From: Candidatus Rifleibacteriota bacterium
GTDB lineage: Bacteria; Riflebacteria; Ozemobacteria; Ozemobacterales; Ozemobacteraceae
DNA length: 6,432 nucleotides
NCBI GenBank assembly: GCA_022704885.1
Contig: JAKJFO010000215.1
Span: forward strand, 1 to 6,432
Direction: 5' to 3'
Made by a program: the position numbers and the translations under genes. The notes under the pieces were generated by a model. That model was not told the DNA's origin and did no database searches. It saw only the letters and a program-made list of their open reading frames with translations. How positions within the stretch are numbered: the first letter of the stretch is position 1; each line of letters starts with the position of its first letter. Below are positions 1 to 6,432 of this stretch, one piece after another.

Positions 1-3000
1 CCGGCTTCCCAGCTGTCGTTGCTGAAAAAGTTGATGTCGTCGGGGCCTTTATGTACAACCTTGTCGGTGATCGCCGGGCCCTGACAGAACTTTTTGTTGC
101 TGTCGGTAGAATCGAACATGCGATCTGGTTTCTCGGTGACTGGATTGATTTTGATCATTTCATAGGCACTGTAGAAAGTGCCTATTTCAGCGTGCGGATT
201 GTTATCATAGACGCCAAAGGTGACTTTGACCTCTGTCAGAGGATCGCCGGTGGTCTGAATTATCGGAGTTTCGTTGCTGCCAGGCGCTTCGACAAATTTC
301 GGCAGTGTGAAGTCGCGTGCCAGCACGCCGATGCTCTCTTTGCTGCCAACGAAGAATTCTTCGCCGGTGCTGTCGTCTCTCCAGCCCTGATTGATCAGAA
401 AGTTGTTACTGGGTTCTGGTGAGTTGCCGGGCATCAGTCGCATGCGGCCAAGTATGTGGAAAGGCTTGTTGCCGTCTCCGTCATTGAGCGGAACTATACT
501 GCTGAAGCGTCTTTCATCGGTTGCGCCATCGCCAAGGTCGTTGCTCAGCCAGCTGACGCGCGGATAGATAATTTCGACGTGCAGATTGAAAGTTTCAGGA
601 TCTTTGGGAGTGTTGATGACTTGAGTGAACTTGGACGAATCTATCGGGATTCTAACACTGAATTTGCGGTTGCCAAGGTCGGTTTTCTCGACACCTGATT
701 CGTTGCAGGCGCCCTTCGCAATAAGAATGCCACGGGGGTGTCTGCCATCGGCACCAAGAGTGGCGGTTGGGGTTGCCATGTTGTATGGACCGGTGGGCTG
801 CAGATAGAGACCCCACTGGATAAAACTCCAGTCTTTGGGTCTGAGGTCTCCTTCGACCGCGGTTCCGTTTTCGAATACAGGCTGGGCAACTGTCGATCTG
901 CCGGGGTTATATTCGTCAGCTTTGATCTTGGTATTTATCTCAAGATGATTACCGGCAGAGTTGTAGTTTTTAACGTGGGCCGTTGTTCCCTCGTTAGTGA
1001 GATCGTCAACGATTGCCGGAGCAGCGTATGGCAGGCCCGGGAAATAATTTGGAATTTCGTTGTAAAGTCGTGCGTAATATCTGTAGTCCCAGGCGCCGAT
1101 GCCATCGTAAGTTGCCAGTGCTGCGCCGACGTTGTCCTTGCGGTTGGCGTCACGTACAAACTGCGCATCGAAGGTAATTTCGATACCGCCGAGAGGCTTG
1201 TCTTCCTGGAAGTCGATCAATGATGGAACCGGTCCGTTGCCGCTGACCGTTGAGTTGGCGACACTGTGCAGGCGAGTTCTGACCGTCGGCTTGATCTGGA
1301 TATTGGTGATATAGCTCGGACTCTTGTTTAGGTTGAGGCTCTCTGAGTAGACCTTGACTATGAATGGAGTTGTCGTGACAGGTTTACTGGTGTAGGTAAG
1401 CTCATGCGGGCGGATTGTGTTGTTAACACCGTTGAAATTGAAATGATTGTAGGTAACATCAGCCTGGATCAGGTAGTTGCCCGGGTGCGGGAAGGTGAAG
1501 CTGAGAGATTTGAACTCGCCGCTGCCGGTGACATTCGGAAAGGTTTCGATAACCGTGAAGTTGGCGGCAGAGGCGTCAGTTTCTTCGACGAGACTGATTT
1601 TCCAGGTTACTACTGTCTGGCGCTCGGTCGATTCAAACATGCTCGACGGGAAACCACTGGGCGAACCGTCGTTATTCTCGTCATGAACGTAGGTTCCGGC
1701 GATGTTTGGTGTTGCATTGAGCATTACGTTGCTGAGCACGGTCGCGCCAGTATTGGGGTTGACTATGTTGCCGATCGGTTTCAGGTCGTGCTTGACGCCG
1801 TTGATATAGGGCTTGTAGCCCTCGATCTTGAAATTCATCGTCTGATGTTCTTTGATGCTCTGAGCGGGAGTGTTCGACGTGTAGTCCAGATTGGGCAGCG
1901 TGCCGGCGCCGCCGTCATCGACACCGCCGATCGCAATTATGTTGAGCTTGTCGCTGCCCGGTATGTTGTCGGGAACCTTGGCAAGGTTGACCACCGCCAG
2001 TTCGCCGGCGAAGTTCGAATCACGGTCGCCTTCGGGTTCGATGCTCCAGGCAACATGCATCCAGCCGATGCTGCCGTCAGGCTTAACTTCAATCGAGCGT
2101 GTCCACAGATCGAAACCGGCCAGCACGCGGCCGCGGTCTTCTTCAGTACCGAGGGCGCCGGTGCCCTGCGGATAGCGCTTCACCGTCTTGTAGACATCCT
2201 GTTTGAGCGTAATTTCTTTAAAATCACCAGGTTGCTGGCTGCCTTCGGGTATTGGAGTCGGTTCGGAAGTATCGCCGCCGATCGGGGGCGGGCGCAGCCA
2301 GGTCGAGCTGATCTCAAAAAATTGTGCGTGGGCCGCCGGATTGTTGATGTTGACAACCATGTTCACCATCTCGTCGTCGATCGGGGTTTTTTCGGTGCGC
2401 AGTACGTAAAGATAACCATCGCCGTCGACGCCGATGTCATCTATCTTGCCTGACAACACGCCGAGTTCTTCGACTGCGGGGATGGCGTTCGCCATATAGT
2501 CGAGCTTTCTGATGTTGCCGGTATCTTCATAGTATTCGTAGGCCACGCCGCCGCGGCCCCACCATGAGTCCTGAACCACGAATTTATCGGCATCTGAGCC
2601 GTAGAGATAGTCCAGCCCGGTCGGGTTGGAAAAGTCTGAAGAAGCGCCCAGCGTCTTGAGATTTGCCGGTGTGACGCCGATGCTGGCCAGATAGCCACCG
2701 TTGACGATAATCGGAGCAAAGGTAGTTCCCTCGTTGTCGGTCGAAATCGACAGGGCTTCTGTCACTGTGCTGCCGGGTTTGACAGCTCGCAATGCGGCGT
2801 TGATTTCAGAGACGTTCGAGGTTTTTCTTATGCCCTGCGGATTGAAGCCATAGCGCGCACCTTTGGTCGAAGTAACCACGCGAACGGTAGAAAGCTGGGT
2901 CATGATGCTGTTCTGGCCGATAGAGCCACCGGGAATACAGTTGTCTCCGCAGTATTTACCATAAGCTTCGGTAACGTTAACGTCGATCGACGAAAGCATA

Positions 3001-3908
3001 CCGGCACTCTGCAGCGATGGGGAAACCGTTGGCGGAGGCGGCGCGCTGTCGAGAGCGGCATAGAGGTCGAGCGATTTGGTGCGCTTTTTGTAAACGCGTT
3101 TGACGATACATGAAAAGAAGGTGTTCGGGCTCTGATGTCCGGCATCGCCGGCAGACCACAGAACGACCGGCTTCATGTTGCCGTTGAGGCCGATGGTGCC
3201 GTCAAGCGCTTCGCGCTTGAATTCAGGGTGGTTCTGAGTGCCGTAGGCATAGTAGGCAACGCCGGCCCAATGCGATGGCAGAATGACCTTGCGTGGATCG
3301 GTCGGATGGGCGAGGCCTGTTGTTGCCGAAAAGGTGCCTGGCCAGATCGGAGTTCCGAGTGTGCCACTGACACCGTTGAGGAAGCGAACTTCGGTCGGGC
3401 CGCCAAAGGTGACTGAATATGGATAGGTGATGCCATTGATGGTGGCGTTAATTTTCCAGTATGAGCCTGAGGAAGATGCGCTTGACCAGTGCGGGGTGCC
3501 GCTGCGCTTATATCCGCTGACACCGCCTTCGGGGTCGTTCGGCAGCATTACCTTGAGGTAGATCGGCGAATCATCTTCGAAACGCATGCCGGTCGGCAGC
3601 CAGCCAACTTCGGCATCAGCCCATTCCCCGGCCAGCGGGCCGGCAAGCAGAAATACCTGCTTGTGCTGGTTGGCCGAAAGGCCGCTGACTTTGCCGGGCA
3701 TGCTGTTGAGGTTAAAGAGTTTATACGGATTCGCTCTGACACCAGCATCAGGAGTGTAATCGTTGAGACGATAGACGCCGTGCAGATCGAATTCGTTGCC
3801 GAGAAGGACGTAAGCCACGCCGTTCATACCGAGATCCTGGGCGTGGGCGATATTGCCGACGCACAGAATCATCATCAGGCACAGCCCCAGAATAATGTTC
3901 TTCTTCAT
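1..3908 (-). CDS. Very large exported protein of unknown family, 3' end outside window
   Basis: The frame is open for 1302 codons from the ATG to the left edge with no stop. Residues 1-23 are a Sec signal peptide (MKKNIILGLCLMMILC..., likely cut AHA23|Q24); no lipobox is seen. The mature part is rich in Gly, Asn, Asp, Thr and aromatic residues, typical of secreted beta-strand proteins. Visible elements are a proline-rich linker at about 287-294 (APPPPTVSP); a close Cys pair C320/C324 (CGDNC); a propeller-like strand at 490-504 (DDIGVDGDGYLYVLR); a second linker at about 537-557 (PPPIGG...EPTPIPEG); and a PKD-like segment at about 756-822 ending HPGNYLIQADVTYN. Asp-rich loops at 495-498, 743-748 (DENNDG) and 1142-1147 (NDGDGN) could bind calcium. 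A strong ribosome binding site precedes the ATG, 36 nt after the Skp-like gene. By position it may be a PilY1-like pilus-tip adhesin or a secreted surface protein. I recognised no PilY1 or catalytic motif, so the function is unassigned. Confidence 0.85.
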   Translation of the reverse strand, partial: MKKNIILGLCLMMILCVGNIAHAQDLGMNGVAYVLLGNEFDLHGVYRLNDYTPDAGVRANPYKLFNLNSMPGKVSGLSANQHKQVFLLAGPLAGEWADAEVGWLPTGMRFEDDSPIYLKVMLPNDPEGGVSGYKRSGTPHWSSASSSGSYWKINATINGITYPYSVTFGGPTEVRFLNGVSGTLGTPIWPGTFSATTGLAHPTDPRKVILPSHWAGVAYYAYGTQNHPEFKREALDGTIGLNGNMKPVVLWSAGDAGHQSPNTFFSCIVKRVYKKRTKSLDLYAALDSAPPPPTVSPSLQSAGMLSSIDVNVTEAYGKYCGDNCIPGGSIGQNSIMTQLSTVRVVTSTKGARYGFNPQGIRKTSNVSEINAALRAVKPGSTVTEALSISTDNEGTTFAPIIVNGGYLASIGVTPANLKTLGASSDFSNPTGLDYLYGSDADKFVVQDSWWGRGGVAYEYYEDTGNIRKLDYMANAIPAVEELGVLSGKIDDIGVDGDGYLYVLRTEKTPIDDEMVNMVVNINNPAAHAQFFEISSTWLRPPPIGGDTSEPTPIPEGSQQPGDFKEITLKQDVYKTVKRYPQGTGALGTEEDRGRVLAGFDLWTRSIEVKPDGSIGWMHVAWSIEPEGDRDSNFAGELAVVNLAKVPDNIPGSDKLNIIAIGGVDDGGAGTLPNLDYTSNTPAQSIKEHQTMNFKIEGYKPYINGVKHDLKPIGNIVNPNTGATVLSNVMLNATPNIAGTYVHDENNDGSPSGFPSSMFESTERQTVVTWKISLVEETDASAANFTVIETFPNVTGSGEFKSLSFTFPHPGNYLIQADVTYNHFNFNGVNNTIRPHELTYTSKPVTTTPFIVKVYSESLNLNKSPSYITNIQIKPTVRTRLHSVANSTVSGNGPVPSLIDFQEDKPLGGIEITFDAQFVRDANRKDNVGAALATYDGIGAWDYRYYARLYNEIPNYFPGLPYAAPAIVDDLTNEGTTAHVKNYNSAGNHLEINTKIKADEYNPGRSTVAQPVFENGTAVEGDLRPKDWSFIQWGLYLQPTGPYNMATPTATLGADGRHPRGILIAKGACNESGVEKTDLGNRKFSVRIPIDSSKFTQVINTPKDPETFNLHVEIIYPRVSWLSNDLGDGATDERRFSSIVPLNDGDGNKPFHILGRMRLMPGNSPEPSNNFLINQGWRDDSTGEEFFVGSKESIGVLARDFTLPKFVEAPGSNETPIIQTTGDPLTEVKVTFGVYDNNPHAEIGTFYSAYEMIKINPVTEKPDRMFDSTDSNKKFCQGPAITDKVVHKGPDDINFFSNDSWEA

Positions 3909-3913
3909 AATAG

Positions 3914-3921
3914 CCTCCCCC
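3914..3921 (-). promoter_or_regulatory. Strong ribosome binding site of the large exported protein
   Basis: On the minus strand this reads GGGGGAGG, then CTATT and the ATG at 3908, giving a 5-nt spacer to a near-perfect Shine-Dalgarno core. It lies in the 36-nt gap after the Skp-like gene (3909-3944). That gap shows no stem-loop followed by a T run, so nothing suggests termination between the two genes. This is the strongest ribosome binding site in the window and fixes the start codon. Confidence 0.85.
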
Positions 3922-3944
3922 GAGCTGATAACAGCGCTACAAAA

Positions 3945-4871
3945 TTACTTGTCAGAACCAACCGTGCGGAAATATTCCTGAATGAAATCGCGATGAGACT
4001 TGCTGATCTCATGCTTCTGATAAATATAATCAACTACGGCCGGAGTCATGTTGACCCCGCCCTTGAGTACGAAACTGGCAAGGCGCGGATCTGTGCAGTT
4101 AACCAGATTGTTGTTCTTCAGATCGAGCCAGGCCTTGATGCCGGCTCCAACTGTGAGTTTGCCTTCCGGGTCTTCTGAGAGACGGTAATCAAGATCCTTG
4201 AAGAACTCAGGCATCGGGTTGGTGATCGTCGCCTGGTCAACGTTGCGCTCGAACGCAAACGAGCTGTTGAAGACGAAGGGAATCTTGTAAAACTTGGCAA
4301 CCGCATCTATGGCCTCATACAGCTCGTCGAGAATCAGCGAGAAAACCTTGCGCGTTTCTTCGTGCGAGGCATGCTCGACGTAGGCTGAGTCCTGATTCAG
4401 TTTGGCAATGATGTTCTGCACCTTTTTTATCTCTGTTCGCAAAGCTCGCAGTTTGCGGGTAAATTCAAGGTCGACCGACTTCCTCTCTTCATTATACTTC
4501 TCCATGGAGATTTCGCCAGCCTTCGGACTTGCCTTTTTTTGATTTATGATATTCTGCAGCTGTTTTGTGTATTCGTTTTCTTCTTTTACCCGCTCTTCTT
4601 CGAGTTTCTTGAGCTCGCTCTGTGCCTTTTCCATCTCGGCTTTTATCTTTGCGGTGTTTTCCAGGCGGGCTTTGTCGGCGTCTCCCTTTAACGCGGTTAT
4701 GCGGAAACGGCGTGGCGCGGCATCGAAATCTTTCATGAATGGGTGCAACAGCACTGCTTCAGCCAGATTGACATAACCGAACTGGAGCTGATCCTGAGCC
4801 GGCAACGCCGGACAGATATAGAGACCGGTCAATGCCACCAGAAAAATGAAAAGCCTTTTCCTTGAGAACAT
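3945..4871 (-). CDS. Exported Skp/OmpH-like coiled-coil protein with C-terminal extension
   Basis: This is a 308-aa protein. Residues 1-25 form a Sec signal peptide: basic MFSRKR, a hydrophobic core, then a likely cut at LPA25|Q26. The mature part opens with FGYVNLAEAVLLHPF (31-45), which resembles the first strand of Skp/OmpH family proteins (x-G-Y-V-D/N-x-x-x-A/V with a following HP). A charged helical region at about 60-165 rich in K, E and heptad-like Leu/Ile (for example KAQSELKKLEEERVKEENE) fits the two-helix coiled-coil tentacle, with a Gly/Pro-containing turn near 113-121. Residues 176-205 (ILDELYEAIDAVAKFYKIPF) return to the Skp core. Skp is about 160 aa, so residues about 211-308 are an extra domain that I do not recognise; it holds Cys259. 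Known Skp proteins hold unfolded outer-membrane or secreted proteins in the periplasm. By position its client may be the large exported protein downstream, which is an inference. It starts 3 nt after the upstream stop. Confidence 0.75.
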   Translation of the reverse strand: MFSRKRLFIFLVALTGLYICPALPAQDQLQFGYVNLAEAVLLHPFMKDFDAAPRRFRITALKGDADKARLENTAKIKAEMEKAQSELKKLEEERVKEENEYTKQLQNIINQKKASPKAGEISMEKYNEERKSVDLEFTRKLRALRTEIKKVQNIIAKLNQDSAYVEHASHEETRKVFSLILDELYEAIDAVAKFYKIPFVFNSSFAFERNVDQATITNPMPEFFKDLDYRLSEDPEGKLTVGAGIKAWLDLKNNNLVNCTDPRLASFVLKGGVNMTPAVVDYIYQKHEISKSHRDFIQEYFRTVGSDK

Positions 4872-4874
4872 GTC

Positions 4875-5597
4875 TTACCATCCTCCGATACTGTTTCTTG
4901 GTTGTAAATCAACATTGGGTGTACCTACCGCCTGTTCAGAGCGTGAAGTCTCTCCGTTCGGAATTCGGCAGGTAATTCTTACCAGCAATGGACTGCGAAG
5001 ACTGCCGGCTGTAGTAGGTTCGCAGGCTATCGACTCGACATCACGGGCGAGAACTGTTCGGAAAACATTGGCTCCGGCCGGCAGCGATGGGCGTGCCAAC
5101 GTAGCAACCATATTGCCGGCAACCGTTTCCTGCCAGCGGCCGTAATGCAGCTCGCCGGTGTCGGCGAGCGAAATGACATGATAAATCAGCACGGCGTCGC
5201 GGTTGTCGGCTGCGGCAAAGCCGATTTTGGCGGGAGTCGATTCGGTGAGCGCAATCACCTTGGCTCCGGCATGGCCATTTCCGCTGACTCCGGCAGTCTG
5301 TGTCGCACACATCACGCCGTTGTAGTAATGCAGGCCAAAATCGGCGCCGGTGTTCTCGCTGATTTCGCCGGGAAAAGTTATGCTTGCCGGGTAAGTGCTT
5401 TTCTTGATGCTGGTGTTTATTTCGCGGCAGGCGAGTTTGAGCTTGTTTATCGTCTGCTGTGCCCACAAGGTGGTGTTGCTGAGTTTGCTGCCACCTCGAT
5501 AGAGACTGAACAGGCCAACCATGAAAACCGCCAGGATTGCCGAGGCAATCGCGATCTCCATTATTGTCATACCTTTGCGTCTGTATTTGTCAGTCAC
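4875..5597 (-). CDS. PilW/GspJ-like minor pilin with prepilin N-terminal methylation motif
   Basis: This is a 240-aa protein starting with GTG. The leader MTDKYRRKG is followed by the class III cleavage site G9|MTIME, with Glu at mature position 5, and a hydrophobic helix over residues 10-32. This is the signature of proteins processed by the PilD/GspO prepilin peptidase and anchored in the inner membrane before assembly. The C-terminal region (about 183-213) has LARDVESIACEP and LLVRITCRIP, a pair of strands like those near the end of GspJ/PilW proteins. There are four Cys (57, 97, 192, 210); 192 and 210 could pair. The GTG start is chosen because GAGG lies 7 nt upstream and because the next Met (residue 10) is the first mature residue, so starting there would lose the leader. 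The first 8 nt (GTGACTGA) overlap the end of the preceding gene. The last codons contain the ribosome binding site of the next gene. The alternative name GspJ rather than PilW cannot be excluded. Confidence 0.8.
   Translation of the reverse strand: MTDKYRRKGMTIMEIAIASAILAVFMVGLFSLYRGGSKLSNTTLWAQQTINKLKLACREINTSIKKSTYPASITFPGEISENTGADFGLHYYNGVMCATQTAGVSGNGHAGAKVIALTESTPAKIGFAAADNRDAVLIYHVISLADTGELHYGRWQETVAGNMVATLARPSLPAGANVFRTVLARDVESIACEPTTAGSLRSPLLVRITCRIPNGETSRSEQAVGTPNVDLQPRNSIGGW
4881..4886 (-). promoter_or_regulatory. Ribosome binding site of the Skp-like gene, inside the upstream reading frame
   Basis: The minus strand reads GGAGGATGGTAAGACATG. The GGAGG core forms the Gly-Gly codons next to the end of the PilW/GspJ-like protein (…GGW-stop), and the Skp-like ATG follows after a 10-nt spacer. 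The upstream TAA lies between the site and the start codon, so ribosomes finishing the pilin gene are placed to restart here. Confidence 0.7.
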
Positions 5598-6309
5598 GGT
5601 TGATCCTCATGGTCTTGCGAATTTCGTAGTCCCAGACTTCGCCGCGTGCCGTTTCTACCGAGCTTTCGACGACAATCTCGACTACCGCGGTATTGCTGAC
5701 CTTGCTGATACCACCTCCAGTGGTTTCGGCGATTTCCTGAGCGGCTATGTTCAGGCTGGTAACGCCATATTCCGCGAGGTTGAAGGGTTCGCGCATGCGA
5801 TTCTTGATTTCAGCCGGCAGCGGTTTCATCGAGAGCACTCCATTGGTCGAAACTCCATTGAAAACGCTGGCGTCAGATTTGATGTCGCTCATGAAAGTGT
5901 CGAGCCATCTGCGTTCAGTGCCGCCGCCGACCGAAAAGCCTGGTGTGAAAATACGGTTCGGGGTGAACTCGCCACTGCGGTAGAGGAAGATCGGACCTGG
6001 ATTATAGCTCTTGATCGCGGCCTCGGGTGAATTCAGATCGGTGATCTGAGTGAAGTCGAAAAGAGGGTTGCGCCCCTGGGCCAGGCAGATGGCGTCGTAA
6101 AGCTCGCGATGCAGAAACTTGATTTTAAGCATGGCATGCTCGATACCGGCCCGTGCCGTAAAATGAGCCTGCAGCTGGGCGAAGCTGGTTACATTCGAGC
6201 GATTGTACTGCTGAGTGCTCTTGATCAGATAGGTGGCGACTATCCCCAGAGCTGTAGCGAATACCAGCACCAGCGGAATCGCCATTCCTGACCGTTTTGT
6301 CGTTTTCAT
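5590..6309 (-). CDS. PilX/GspK-like minor pilin (pseudopilin lacking Glu5)
   Basis: This is a 239-aa protein with a short basic leader (MKTTKRSG), a predicted prepilin-peptidase cut after Gly8, then a hydrophobic helix over residues 9-29 (MAIPLVLVFATALGIVATYL). Mature position 5 is Leu instead of the Glu conserved in major pilins; GspK and many PilX proteins also lack this Glu. The helix continues into a segment at residues 47-66 with FTARAGIEHAMLK, close to the A-R-A-G-I-E-x-A pattern seen after the helix in PilX/GspK proteins. The rest is a polar globular domain; 239 aa is short for GspK, which is often about 300 aa, and nearer PilX. The ATG overlaps the upstream stop as ATGA; only a weak GAAGG lies 10 nt upstream, consistent with coupled translation. 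The stop lies inside the start region of the next gene. Family placement is inferred from the N-terminus; the exact subtype (PilX or GspK) is unresolved. Confidence 0.75.
   Translation of the reverse strand: MKTTKRSGMAIPLVLVFATALGIVATYLIKSTQQYNRSNVTSFAQLQAHFTARAGIEHAMLKIKFLHRELYDAICLAQGRNPLFDFTQITDLNSPEAAIKSYNPGPIFLYRSGEFTPNRIFTPGFSVGGGTERRWLDTFMSDIKSDASVFNGVSTNGVLSMKPLPAEIKNRMREPFNLAEYGVTSLNIAAQEIAETTGGGISKVSNTAVVEIVVESSVETARGEVWDYEIRKTMRINRD
5605..5608 (-). promoter_or_regulatory. Ribosome binding site selecting the GTG start of the PilW/GspJ-like gene
   Basis: The minus strand reads GAGG, then ATCAACC and GTG, a 7-nt spacer. The site lies within the last codons of the PilX/GspK-like gene. 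It supports the GTG at 5597 over the downstream ATG at codon 10, which would remove the prepilin leader. Confidence 0.65.
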
Positions 6310-6432
6310 TTGAGATTGGCCTTCATTGTGAAAATATCGATCGAGCGGTCATGCCCGCTTCGGTTCTGCCAGGAAACCCGCAACAGAATTTTCTTCATGA
6401 CGCAGTGGTTGTTTGCATCGGGTCCGGGTGGG
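6306..6432 (-). CDS. PilV/GspI-like minor pilin, C-terminal fragment (5' end outside window)
   Basis: Only the last 41 codons are present. They read without interruption from the right edge to a TGA whose bases overlap the next gene's start in the arrangement ATGA. The C-terminal peptide contains KKILLRVSWQNRSGHDRSID followed by IFTMKANLK. A beta strand with a V-x-W core, a short Gly-containing turn, then a strand ending in a Thr-x-(hydrophobic/Lys) tail is the usual ending of PilV and GspI minor pilins (V.V.W...G....V.L.T). The N-terminal pilin helix, which would settle the family, lies outside the window, so the assignment rests on this ending plus the two pilin-like genes directly downstream. 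The role inferred is an inner-membrane/periplasmic minor pilin that helps start a type IV pilus or type II secretion pseudopilus. Translation is probably coupled to the next gene through the 4-nt overlap. Confidence 0.6.
   Translation of the reverse strand, partial: PPGPDANNHCVMKKILLRVSWQNRSGHDRSIDIFTMKANLK

Noticed and set aside
1404..2453. Plus-strand open frame of 349 codons
   Set aside because: It lies fully antisense to the large exported protein, whose frame has a signal peptide, strong ribosome binding site and natural composition. The plus-strand translation has no recognisable domain and is a by-product of codon bias on the opposite strand.
3203..3219. Perfect 7-bp inverted repeat CAAGCGC-TTC-GCGCTTG
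   Set aside because: It sits inside the large coding region and has no T run on either side, so it is not a terminator. It encodes ordinary residues and is most likely chance.
3909..3944. Possible terminator or promoter between the Skp-like gene and the large gene
   Set aside because: The 36-nt gap shows only the ribosome binding site. No GC-rich hairpin with a T run and no convincing -35/-10 pair can be fitted.
3489..4178. Plus-strand open frame of 229 codons
   Set aside because: It runs across the ends of two convincing minus-strand genes, including their intergenic ribosome binding site, and its translation shows no domain or start signal that would support it.
4879..4881. ATG just upstream of the Skp-like start, within GGAGGATGG
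   Set aside because: It is in a different frame from the Skp-like gene and overlaps the ribosome binding site itself. The ATG at 4871 gives the signal peptide and is correctly placed.
6034..6048. Perfect 6-bp dyad CAGATC-GGT-GATCTG, operator-like
   Set aside because: It lies in the middle of the PilX/GspK-like gene, far from any start, and a dyad of this size is expected by chance.

Overview
The window is a compact, single-direction gene cluster on the minus strand of what looks like a diderm (Gram-negative type) bacterium. The evidence for two membranes is three type IV pilin-like (pseudopilin/minor pilin) proteins together with a Skp/OmpH-like periplasmic protein that carries a signal peptide. 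Base composition is moderate in GC and looks uniform across the genes. I cannot name the organism. Lineages rich in pilin-like genes (for example Candidatus Riflebacteria or other uncultured diderms) are possible, but that is only a guess.

Layout, in transcription order from the right edge to the left edge: (1) the last 41 codons of a PilV/GspI-like minor pilin (6432-6306, 5' end outside the window); (2) a PilX/GspK-like minor pilin of 239 aa lacking Glu at mature position 5 (6309-5590); (3) a PilW/GspJ-like minor pilin of 240 aa with a GTG start and a classical G|MTIME cleavage site (5597-4875); (4) a 308-aa exported Skp/OmpH-like coiled-coil protein with a roughly 100-residue C-terminal extension (4871-3945); (5) a very large exported protein, at least 1302 aa and open to the left edge (3908-1). 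The last contains a PKD-like segment, beta-propeller-like pieces and Asp/Asn/Gly loops that could bind calcium.

The first four genes are joined by a 4-nt ATGA overlap, an 8-nt overlap and a 3-nt gap. Only 36 nt separate genes 4 and 5, and no terminator is visible there. The set is therefore almost certainly one operon, with its promoter beyond the right edge and its end beyond the left edge.

Taken together, the minor pilins would prime or tip a type IV pilus or type II secretion-like filament in the inner membrane and periplasm. The large protein sits where PilY1 (the pilus-tip adhesin) sits in the fimU-pilV-pilW-pilX-pilY1 arrangement. The Skp-like protein is placed to chaperone it in the periplasm. 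This functional reading comes from synteny and overall features, since no diagnostic PilY1 motif was recognised. No RNA genes, mobile elements, CRISPR arrays or plus-strand genes are supported.
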